A stretch of DNA of 64,000 nucleotides from Pegoplata infirma (taxonomy: Eukaryota; Arthropoda; Insecta; Diptera; Anthomyiidae). The position numbers were made by a program, and so were the translations under genes. Shown in pieces: positions 13,101 to 25,100 of the stretch; position 1 is the first letter of the stretch; each line of letters begins with the position of its first letter. The DNA is taken from positions 35,387,410 through 35,451,409 of the forward strand of contig OY992537.1 in the NCBI GenBank assembly GCA_963921195.1, in the 5' to 3' direction. The notes below the pieces were generated by a model. That model saw only the letters and a program-made list of their open reading frames with translations. It ran no database searches and was not told where the DNA came from.

Positions 13101-16100
13101 CAGAAATTTTCAAAAAACATACACATAACTCCTTTTTTAAGTACTTTTTGGAACAAAATTTAAATAAAATGGAAATATTTTTTACACATAACTCCTTTTG
13201 TTTATGAAACCATTCTTATTGTTAATTTCTTTTCGAGAGGGACAAAGACTAAATAAAATTTGTTGGTGGTTTAAAGAGACATAAGTTAGACAAGGTCTTT
13301 GAAATTTTTATATTATAAAGCTCTTCATTTAACAGCGAACAACAGATTTTTCGCAAAACTGGTGATATTTTTTGTTTTTTCTTGTAACTATTCAAGAGCT
13401 TCGACATAAATTGGCATCTGTGAAAGATTCTGTACTTTAGATACTAAAATTTTCCGCCGTCAAATGATTTAATGGCTTTCACAAGGTTTGATTACATGCC
13501 ATTTAGGATTTACATAACAGCATGAAAATATGCAAGTATTTTCCAAAAATCTTGACAAATTCATTCAAAATACTTAGATGCTATGTGTGAACCTCATATT
13601 ACTAAAATAGTGGTCCATTTTGTCACGTTCTGTTCCCTTTTTATCAAAAAAAGTTATGTGTAGCTTAACACATAACTCCTTTTCAGACCTTTTTTTAGTA
13701 TGACGAACACATAGCTCCTTTTACTAACTCATGAACCAATCAAGATATCAAAAAACGGTTTAGTGAGTAAACGTATGACCAATATGGGATCATAAAGATG
13801 TAATAAAAAAAATTAAAAAACTACACTTGACTCCATTTTTAGGCGCAGCGACGATATGTCGAAACTCATTGTTAAGGGTTTGTATCCTTGGGTCTGATGG
13901 ATCTTCCTTTATAAGCTTGTCTCTCTTATTTACCAGTTTCGTTACTTTGGTTTGGAAATTTGGCCTGATCGCGGGTATTCCACCTGCGGGGATGAATTGC
14001 TTGCATGCATTTTTGATGATGTTATTGATGAAGTCTTCTCTCCCGCCGGGGTCGTGTTTGGTAGGGGACAGGACACAAATTCCGTTTCCTTCAGCTGTGT
14101 GAACAGTTTCTAGTTAGTCTTTTCATAGTTCACGTAGGTCATATCCTCCGTAGTGATAAAATCGGTGTTAGTATTTATCTTTATTGTTATGGGAAGGTGT
14201 TCCGAATTAAGAGCAACATACACATGATATGTGGTGGTGACATGCCAGAGTTGTCCACTTGCTCGGCGTTGTGCTCACCTCTGTTGTCACATCCCAATTC
14301 GGAGCACCAGCCCTCGTGGTGAACGTTTAGATCTCCAAGGAAAATGGATCCTAAGCGGCATGTTGTTTCGGGATGAATATATATACGTTAAGGACATTCC
14401 CTAAATTCCTACTTGTGGGTCTTAAGTTCGTGTGGGGTGAAAGACACGGACAGCTATTCCCTGGATTTTTAGGTGTGGGTCCGTAGTTCTGACTTGGAGC
14501 GGGGTGAAAGTCACGAATTGGTGGATAAGGATGGCAATACCGCCACCGGCATTCCTTTCTTTGTTTTGCTTAAGGAAAGAGTAGTAGGATGATCTTGGCA
14601 GGCTATTTCTGCTACACTCAAAAAATTTCATAGGTAAAATGAACGAAATACTTCGTACATTGTACGAAATATTTCGTGGTTTTGCCGGAACGAAATATTT
14701 CGTAATATTTACCTATGGCATTTCGTAAATATTACGAAGTTTTTTAGTGATATTTACGAAATAAATACGAAAATATTTCGTAAATTTACGAAATATTTAG
14801 AATAACTACGAAATATTTCGTAAAAATACTAAACATTTTCGTACATATTACGAAGTTTTTTTTTGTAAATACGAATTATGTTTATTTTTACGAAAATATT
14901 TCGTAAAGTTACGAAATATTTTGTATAACTACGAAATATTTTGTATAATTACGAAATATTTCGTAAAAATACAAAATATTTTTGTACATATTACGAAGTT
15001 TTTTTTTTTTTGTAAATACGAATTATGTTTAGTTTAACGAAAATATTTCATAAAGTTACGAAATATTTTGTATAAATACGAAATATTTTGTATAATTACG
15101 AAATATTTCGTAAACATACAAAATATTTTGTACATATTACGAAGTTTTTTTTTTTTTTGTAAATACGAATTATGTTTATTTTTACGAAATATTTTTTTAA
15201 AAACGTAAAACAAAATATTTTTTCGGAATCAAAACACTTCCAAATATTCACTGTAATTTAAAGTGGTTTCTTTACGAAAAAAATAGTTTCCCGAGCAAAC
15301 ATTCAACTCCATTTCTAAACGGAATTGACTCGGTGACATAACTTTTCACTAATGTCGCAACACCTAACAGACTGCCACTGTTGCCAATTTGGTGTTTTTC
15401 CCGCTAAAACTAGCGTTTTTATTTTGCGTCTAGCGGGAAAAAAAGTGATTTAGCGGGCAGCGGGAAATCTAGCGATTTTTACCAGCCACAACTTAACAAT
15501 GAAAAAAAACTTAAAATTTTTCACACTTTTTATTTTTTGTTTTTATTAAAGAGCAGTTTAGATTAGCGGACTTGTGAGCGACCTGTCAAAACTTAACAGG
15601 GGGGTAATCGATGGAAACGATACGATTGACGACTATCAAGTTACATAATTACCCCCTAGAATTTACAAATGAACAGTGTATGCGAATAAGGACGAATATA
15701 CCGTTTGTATAATTTTACAAATGACTATTAAAATGCAGGAAAGGGCTAAAAACTAACTTTTATGAACTTTTTTGCATTAATGGATTAATGCATTATGCAA
15801 AAATATTAGTTTTTAGTCGTTTCCTGCGTTTTTATTCCTCATTAGCACCGAAACACGACCTTGGACCGCTAAATAAAAACGTGTCCCTTTATTTTTTTTT
15901 GCTCTACAAAATAAAAACAATTCCATAAAGATCCGCGGGTGACACTAAGGAGTCTTCCCTTGGCCAAACATGCACGCACAGCTTTTCGTCATATTGAGTA
16001 AAGTAGCAAAATTTTAGGACATTTTTGTTAATTAGTCGAAAAATATTAACTTTTTTGGCACTAACAATAAGAGTAGGTATTTTAAATACATTTGAGTTTA

Positions 16101-19100
16101 GGCCGCTAAAAAAAATACGTTTCCCAATTTCATAAAGATTGGAGGGTGAACCAGGGAGACTTCCCTTGTAAGTCTAATTTAACTTGTTCGCTTGTTTTTC
16201 CTACATAAATATTTATTTTTAATATTCGGCTTTGGTTTCGGCTAAATAGTAACAATTTTGCCGAATATTTGGCTATAGCCAAAACAGGTGTATTCAATTC
16301 TGTAATTTTTAAACTTGCTATTAGAGATGGGAGCGTGAGTGAATTTTAACTTACGCACGGTCACGAAATAAAAATATTGCATACACACTCACGCACGATT
16401 TTTTTTTTGCTCACGTTCACGCACGCTCACGCGAGTAACTAAAATTTTTCTCACGCTCACGAAATTTAAATTAACATATTTTTATTTTACTGTTTTTGAT
16501 TTCTTGCACAAAAAGTATTTAATTTCTTTAAAACAATTATAAAAATTTATTTAAATCACAATTTTGTATTAATTACCCTTTAAATTCAATATAATGACGA
16601 TTTTTCACTTGTATTCTGTTTCAAGCAGCACAAAACAATTACGCAAATTCACGAAACAAAAGTTACTCACACACGCTCACGTAAGAAAATATTTTTGCTA
16701 TAATAGTGAAATAAATTTCACTCACGATCACGCGTGAATCATGAAAAATTCGTGTAACGATCGTATCTCTACTTGCTTTGTTAAAAAAACTCGTTTTATA
16801 AAATTTAAACTGTTTTAATAGCTAATATATACATTATTTAAATAAAAAACCGTTACATTTTTTCAAAAAACCGTTACATTTCAAATTTCATGATATTTAG
16901 CTATTAAATAGCTAAATTTATTTTCAGTTTTTAAATTTGGTGTTTTCTGGAGATTTTTTTTCCTGATTTAGCGGGTTTTTGTCAAAAAAAGTTGGCATCA
17001 GTGCAGACTGCATTGGATAATATATCTTGGGTGATTTGACTTTGTGTTATGCTGAAAATAATGTAAAATTAGAAACCGTAAACAAAAATTAAAAGGAGAA
17101 GGAACAAATTTTTGTTATTCCATTTTTTTAATTGTTAAATCTGTTAAATCCAGTAATTTAGATAAATAAATCAAACCCATTGATTTTGTGATTTTTTTTC
17201 CGAAAAATATTTTGTTAAATTACGAAATATTTCGTTAAGATACGAAGTATTTTGTATTTTTTTGGCTACAAAATGTACTTTGTAAAATAAACGAAATTTG
17301 TATTTTTACGAAATTCCAAGTTTTCGTAAAATTACAAAAATTTCGTAATATGTACAAAAATTTCGTAATATGTACGAAAAAAATTTTACGAAATAATACT
17401 TCGTATTTTTATGCATGAAATTTTTTGAGTGTAGAGAGCTTTGTCTCTTGGAGTGCGGCTACTTGTATTCCCTTCCTATCCATGAAAATTTAAAATTAAA
17501 TTCAGAATAATTTAAAATAATCGTAAACAAAAAAAACCCTAAAGTTTTACAGAAATTAAAAAATTCTACCAATTAAGAAACAATTCAGGAAAATTTTAAA
17601 AAAATTTTAAAACAGAATGTTTTTGATCAGAGAAACTTATTTTTACATATTTAATTTATAAGTGCCAACAAATTTAAGCTTAGAATGACCACTAAAATAT
17701 AAATAATGGCTAGCAAACAAAAAAATTTTCTTTTATCTTATCAAAGCAGTATAAATTAAAACAAAAGTGTACAAAAAAAGTGTAAAACAGAACAAAAAAA
17801 CTTTGCGGATAAAATAAAACATTGCAAAAATATTCATTTGCTTTTAAAATTGTTTACTTAACTGTAGACAATGACTTATTTGCGGGGTAATCTTGTTTTA
17901 CAATACTAGTCCAAATTTCATTTTAAAGTAATTAGTGGGATATAGCAAAAGTTATTTCGCTTATTATTCTTTAATTCATTATAAAGATTATTTTTTTTTT
18001 TTAATTTAATGCAACATTACTAAAATATTTTTAATATTTATATAGCGCCCAACAAAAAGGAAATAAAATTGCAGTTTGATTTAAATACAAAAACAATTCC
18101 TATGAAAAAAACAAATAAATAAAAGTAGACTTTGCCCTCTGTTCTGCCGTTCAAATTTTCATTCGAAATTTAAATCAAATAACTAAAAGTTAAAAATTAT
18201 AACGAAAAAAGTGCAATCGTTTTGCTTTTACCGAACGTTTTTTATGTGAAAAAAAAACTAGAAAAAAATTTATTTTCACATTTTTTTGAGAATTATTTTT
18301 TTGGAACATCGGCCTTTAACTGCTTGTTTTCGTAGGACAAAAAAAAACAAAAAGCAAAGCACACGAAAAATGTTCGTTCATCGGTAACATTCGTGTTACG
18401 AAAACCACTAGTTAATCTATATGCTTTTGTTCTAGATGGACCTATAGAATGTTAAAAAAAATATACAGTGGGTAAAAAAGTAGTCGGACATTCATAACCT
18501 CAATTTCTTTCATTTAATTTAGTGGTTAAAATTCATGAAATTCCAAAATGTGTTGGTACCATTTTAAAGATGGGTTTTCACACTTTAAGAATCAGTTGTT
18601 CTTGAATCAAAATGATAGCTTTTTGCAAATCAGCTAAAACTAAAATAACTTGTAAAATCACCTCAAAAAATAACTCGGACACTCATTAAATGCTTCCAGA
18701 TTCCGCTTAATTCTAAAAAAAATTAAAATGGAAAATGACTTAATTCTATCCTGATGTTGCTAATTGATAACCTCCATGTAAGTTAAGCCAACGTTCTCAT
18801 ATAATTTAAGCGGATTCAGCTGAAATCTCCTAAAATAAGAGTTTTTCTAGTAAGAAGGCCGAAATTTTTTAACAAGACTTTACAAAAAACGTCAAGCGCA
18901 ATTCGAGCTTTGATGTACTAAATACTACACCAAGCCATTTGTGACGTCATATACCAATTTAGATACGCGAAATCAGTCAAAAACGAAGCAAAAATAATAA
19001 AAGAAAGAAAAATGAACTAAAATTGCATAAAAAACTAAAAAACCATGGGAGGAAAGGTGACTGATGGTAAGAGTAGAACTCAAATATTGTTTAATGACGT

Positions 19101-22100
19101 AGTTTTTATGCAGGGGTTACGTTACCAGACCTCTGCGGGTGGTAAGTTGGTGTAACAACAAAAAAATAAAATCCGAAGCATTCAGAACCACTGATATTTC
19201 ATACTGGCCTATCTGTTTTGTTACTTATAAAGGTAAGTTCGCAGGTTTTCGGTCTAATGAATGATCTGACATGCGAAGAAAGGATTATCATGTGCATAAA
19301 GCCTTAATTCTGTATGCAGTGTTAGCAAAGGAATTATTTATATATTAGAATCCCTTCACAGCAACATTTATACCTCTCAGTTGGCAACTCTTCAATTACA
19401 AATGTATGCAGGAATAATATATGACATCTTACCTATTCATTGGACTATTATACGTCGAATATTTCACGGTTTATTGCGCATTTTGTGCGCGTTTTTCTTT
19501 CTGCATACTATATTTTGTATTATTTTAGCTTTGTTTTTGACTGATTTCGCGCATCTAAATTGGTATATGATGACACAAATGGCTTAGATTGGTGTAGTAT
19601 TTAGCACATTAAAGCTCGAATTGCACTTGACGTTTTTTTAAAAAATCCTGTCAAAAAATATCGGTCATCTTACTAGAAAAACGCTTATTTTAAGAGATTT
19701 CAGCTGAATTCGCTTAAATTATATAAAAATTTTGGCTTAACTGACATGGAGGTTTACAATTAGTAACACCAGAATAGAATTAGGTCATTTACTATTTTAA
19801 TTTTATTTAGAATTAAGCGGAATCTGGAAATAATTAAAGAGTGCCCGAGTTCTTTTTTGAGGTGATTTTACAAGTTTATTTAGTTTTCGCTGATTTGCAA
19901 AAAACTTAGCTATCATTTTGATTCAAGCACAACTGATTCTAAAAGTGTTAAAACCCATCTTTAAAATGGTATTAACATATTTTGGAATTTCATGAATTTT
20001 AACCACAAAATTTAATGAAAGAAATTGAGGTTATGAGTGTCCGACTACTTTTTTTACCCACTGTAGAATGATTCATTTACTACAAGTACATATTTAAACC
20101 CAAACCACATTGAGGCAGTTTTACAATAGTGCGACAGGGGAGGTACACTATTGGCGATGCTTTAATGTGGTTTATATTTCTACAAGAAACTAATCTTACA
20201 CATTAAAAATAAAAACAAAGAAAATTGAATTTAATTAAAATTAATAATAAAGAATGGTTTCTACACGTCGGTAAACCATGATTTGATAAAGATCTTTTTT
20301 TAAATAATAATTATTTTATCACAATAGATTATCTTTTTAGTATTGTAAACTGCTAAAAATAATAAAAGTTTTTAAATGTGAAGAGCTTAAAATACATATC
20401 GCTCATTTTCTGCACAGTGAGAGAAATGCTTAATTTTTTGGAAATTATACTGCCATTTCTGACTGAAATAAACTATTTCTTTTTTATTTAAGAGGCATGT
20501 CACAGACTCAATTCCGTTCGGATTTGGAAAAAGTGGTTTTCTCGTAAAACGCAAAACAAACATTTTTTTTCGGAATGAAACCACTTTTATGCAACTCAAT
20601 TCTACTTTGGTTTTTGAAAGTGAATTCATTTCGAAAATTATAATATTCGTTTTGTGTTTTACGGGCAAACCACTTTTTTCAAATCCAAACGGAATTGAGT
20701 CTGTGACATGCCACTAAATGAAAAAAAAAAATGATTTCCTAGTGAATAAAAAAAAACAAATGCATTTGATTTTTTAAAGTCTAATTAAAAAAATCAATTA
20801 GATTTTTGTAATGAAAAAGAAATCGAATGAATTCGATATTTTTTAGCTTTAAGGGATCGTTTGAAAAATCTGAGTTGGCGATTTTATTGCATTTTTTGCA
20901 AGAAAGTTTTGGTCATGAGTCATTTTTTGATATATCTCTACCATTTCGAGTTAATAACACACAAAGATGCAGTTGACCATTTATAAAAAACAAAACCGAT
21001 TAAATTAAAGGAAAGTAAGTAAGTAAAGAAGTTCAAATCGCGGTATTTACAATTCATTATTTTTCTACAAAACGAAGTTGTTAGCTCGGAGTAACAAGTG
21101 CAATTTAAAAATATGAATAGTAGTTTTCTTGCATTTTTCCCGTGAATTTATTTTTGTCTATAGTCATTTTCTCATACCTCTCATCGTTTTCGAGATAAGC
21201 TTAAAATGCGAATTTTTAAACGTTTGAACGTTGATTTTTTAAAAAACGGCTTTGGCAAAGATTTTGATTTTTGTCGAAATATATTATTCTTATTCATATG
21301 TATAATAATAACCAGGGACAGGACCTTCATGCACTAAAAAACTATGTTTTAGGCGCCTAAAATATGCGCTAAAAATCTTAAAATATGCACTAAAAATCAT
21401 AAATATCCACTTGTTTTTTTACTTTTATTAAAAACAAGTAAAAAAGTTAAATTCGACTTGGCCGAATCTATGAATACCCTCAACAATTCCCTTTTTATGT
21501 AAAGAGTTAAAACACCTCAATTCAACCGAAAAAAGTAGCATTTTTGACCTTACCTCTTTCGAATTTAATGAAACTTGGAATATAGTTGGTCCCTTACAAA
21601 AAAATCATAGTGCCAAAATTTTGGACTTCTGGTAGTTTTTCTTCCCGAGACATGGGGTCTTGAAAATTGGCAAAATCGTATATATTTGACAAAAGTGTTC
21701 TGAGATAAATAAAGATAACTCGAAAAGTAATAACAATACAGGCCTCAGTCAGGTTGCACATAATAGGTAATGAGACAGCCTTTAAAATTGTGTTCCCAAA
21801 GAATTTTTTTGAAAAAGGTCAAAGGTCATTGGTTTTAACCTTAATTTTTGGAGAGCTATATCTCAAAAAACGATATTTTTAAAATTTTGGAAAAAATATA
21901 TATTATTAAGGATCACCTATACTACTTAAGTTTAAATTTTTAGGATGGAGACTTCATTGGAACTTTTAATATTAATAGAAACATAATGACAGGGAAGAAA
22001 AAGTGGTGTTTTTCCCCTTACAGGAAAAAACAATTTATTTAGTCTTTGAGATTCTGGTACCAAATTTCACTTTTCTGAATGTTTTTGACGTGCTGAGTCC

Positions 22101-25100
22101 AAATATGACCTTTGAACTGGCCTATCGCAATTAGTTTTCGAGATATCTGCACATTAATGTGTGAAAATTGCTAAAATGCTATTGCTGTGTTTTTTTGAAC
22201 ATTTAGGTGCTTATATCTTGAAAAGTAATAGCGATAGGCCAGTTCAAAGGTCATATTTGGACTCAGCACGTCAAGAACATTCAGAAAAATAAATTCTGGT
22301 ACCAGAATTTCACAGACAAAAAAAATGTTTTTTTTTTGTAAGGGAAATTACACCGATTTTTCTTTCCTGTCACAATGTTTCTATAGTGGTTTTCACCCTT
22401 GATAGAAAACATTTGAGGAAATTTCCTACAAGAAAATTTTCTACCGATTTTTTCCACTAAAGAGTGAACAACTATTTAAACAAGTTTTCTCACACTAACA
22501 TTTTCTATAACCTCAAATTATTTTACATAATTAAAACCACGAAATAAAAATAAACAACGCGATTTTTAGTAAAAATATAATTAATCATTTAAGTTCCATT
22601 TTAAATTTCGTATAAAAAGTCTGAAAATATCACAAAACAATTAAATGCCTCTCTAATCAGCTGTTTTGTTGGTCTAGAAACTTTTATTTTTTTCTATACT
22701 TCAACTTACTCAAGCATCAAGTCGAAGAAATTTTCTATGTAGTAAAGAAGAAACCAAGAAAATGAGAAAAACGAGCCGCCATGTATTTTGTTGTTGTATC
22801 TGTCAAACATTTTCTTGTTTTCTTCGATTCTCCGATTATTTTCTTGTTTTCTATCAAGGGTGAGAACCGCTTATTAATATAAAAAGTTCCAATGAAGTCT
22901 CCAGTCTGAAAATTTAAACTTAAGTAGTATGGGTGATTCTTAACAACATATATTTTTTCCAAAATTTTAAAAATATCGTTTTTTGAGATATAGCTCTCCA
23001 AAAATTAAGGTTAAAAGCAATGACCTTTGACCTTTTTCAAAAAAAATCCTGAGGAATGCCATTTTAAAGGCTGTCTCATTACCTATTATTTGCAACCTGA
23101 CTGAGACCTGTATTGTTATTACTTTTCGAGTTATCTTTATTTATCTCAGAACACTTTTGTCAAATATATACGATTTTGTTAATTTTCAACACCGCATATC
23201 TCGAATACTGGAATGACCAGAAGCCTGAAAAATTGGAAAAATCTTTTTTGTAAAAGTAAACCCCAGTACTAAATTTTATTAAATTTGGAGGGGGTGCGGT
23301 CAACTCCTCGGTTGAATTGAGGTGTTTTAGCTCTAAACGTAAATTTTCTAACGTGAACAAAATAACATTTTTGATTAGAAATATTTTATTTTGTGTAAAA
23401 AAACTTTTTTAAGTAATTTTGAAAAAAAAAAAAATTTACTAATTTTTTTTTGAGAGTAAAATTTTTTTAGAGTGATTTTTTTTAGTGTAAAAATATTTTT
23501 GAGTGACAAAAATACGTTGTTAAATATTTTTGTGACTTACCAATGTTTTAAAACATGTTTAATGGGTTTTCAACACGAGAATTTAAGGTGAAACTAATCT
23601 GAAATTCAAGGTGAAACTAATCTGAAATTCACGGTTTTGCTAATAACTTTTGAACCACTAGACCAATGGTTCCCAACCTTTGATTTTCGCCCCACTGGGG
23701 GGGCAATTTGAAGGGGGGCAACGAGCAAATTTTCAAGACTTTTTTTAGTCAAATTAACTACAAAAACAATTTTTTTTAGCAAAATTTACTACACAAATTT
23801 TGTTAATCGCTTAAAATTTTTACTGTGCTAAACCAGTAGTAATTTTTCATTAGAAACAAAAATTAAAAAAATTAGCAATTTTTTCTTGAGTGTAGGGGGG
23901 ACAAGGCAATTTTTTAACTTAAAAGTGGGGCGTGGCATAAAAAAGGTTGGGAACCATTGCACTAGACTGATTTGGCTGAAATTCATTACGAATTAGGCCA
24001 GGGGAACGAAAAATATATATGCCAAGCATCAGCATGTCTTTCGAAAGTTAAAGTTTTTTTTATCTCGTAAATGTTTTTTATCTCGTAAATAAAAACCGTT
24101 GCCGAAATTCAGTCTTTTGCTCATAACTTTTGAACCACTGGACCGATTTCGTAGTCTTTTAAAAGTTAGCGTGTTTTCAACAGACAGACAGACGGACGGA
24201 CATCGCTAGATCGTCTTAAAATCGATGAGGATCATGAATATATATACTTTATTACGGGGTCTTAGACCAATATTTCTACGTGTTACAAACGGAATGACAA
24301 ACTTATATATACCCTCTATCACTAGAGTGGAGGGTATAAAAACATAAAACTGAATTCGAAAAAAATCGTTCGAATTTGGGAATTTTAAACATTTCGTAAC
24401 AAGAAATTCGCTTACGTAAAATTATATTTTTTTATATTTTTGCATTATTGGAAGAAGACTTGACAGGCTCTAAATAATTTTGTTACTAAAAAAATATTTT
24501 CTTTTATTGTGATTTCTCAGATTATAAGATTTTATGAAATTCTCACTGATTTTTATTAAAAAGTCTTTAAATTTTCTACAGATATCTCAGATTCTGAAAC
24601 ATTTTTCTAAACAGACAAAACCTGAACCATAGCGTTACAAAAGAAAAAAGTAAGAAAATAAATAAATAAAATAAAACTCTGTTCTTTGCAAAAACAAAAA
24701 TTCCATAGATACATTTTTCCTGTGTAAGATTACCGTTGATATCAAGTTTATATTTCGAAAATTAAACCATTTATGTCTCAATCACTTTATTTTTTTATCA
24801 ACTTAACCACATTAATAAATAAACAAAAACATTTTAAACACGCAATTCAAATAATTGTAAAATTAAACGAAAACAAAGATATTTTTGGCCAATCATCGAA
24901 AATAAACAATAGGGAGTAGAATAGGTGTAGAATAAGCTTAAATTGTAAAATAAAACTCAATTTTAAGTTTATATTATAAATATGTATGTGTTTTTTTTTG
25001 TTCAAAGTTTGCTAAAAAGAAAATTAATGAAATCAATATAAGAATTCAACAGGATAAACGTAAGTATGTTAGATAAAAGATGGGTCATGGTTACAAAACA

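Larger units (their letters stand above)
14615..17431. mobile_element. CACTCAAAAAATTTCAT element, copy 1 (with two nested insertions)
   Basis: The ends CACTCAAAAAATTTCAT and ATGAAATTTTTTGAGTG are perfect inverted copies flanked by TA (14613-14614 and 17432-17433). The interior consists of ACGAAATATTTCGTA-type palindromic units. Compared with copy 2 (45593-46550), about 1.63 kb extra is explained by the hAT-like element at 15376-17003. Confidence 0.85.
13850..17485 (-). pseudogene. Jockey-like retrotransposon endonuclease fragment, split by nested insertion
   Basis: On the minus strand 17485-17434 encodes MDRKGIQVAALQETKLS. It resumes at 14612 with RNSLPRSSYYSFLKQNKE, then NAGGGIAILIHQFVTFTPL. 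With the inserted element and one TA removed, the frame is seamless across the junction. Further left, GDLNVHHEGWCSELGCDN matches the endonuclease motif GDFNAHH. Several stops and frame changes follow. This is a dead fragment of a Jockey/CR1-type element. It ends near 13850. Confidence 0.75.
21432..24340 (+). mobile_element. TATACCC repeat, copy b, enlarged by insertions
   Basis: The left end (AACAAGTAAAAAAGTTAAATT) and right end (CACTAGAGTGGAGGGTAT) of the family are 2.9 kb apart rather than the usual 0.6 kb. The difference is a large palindrome (21505-23333) and a hAT MITE (23664-23959). Confidence 0.65.

Noticed and set aside
13827..14102. 91-aa plus-strand frame
   Set aside because: Antisense of the Jockey-like fragment.
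19381..19587. 68-aa frame inside the long-TIR Tc1-like element
   Set aside because: Mostly overlaps the inverted arm; no DDE motif or paired-type domain.
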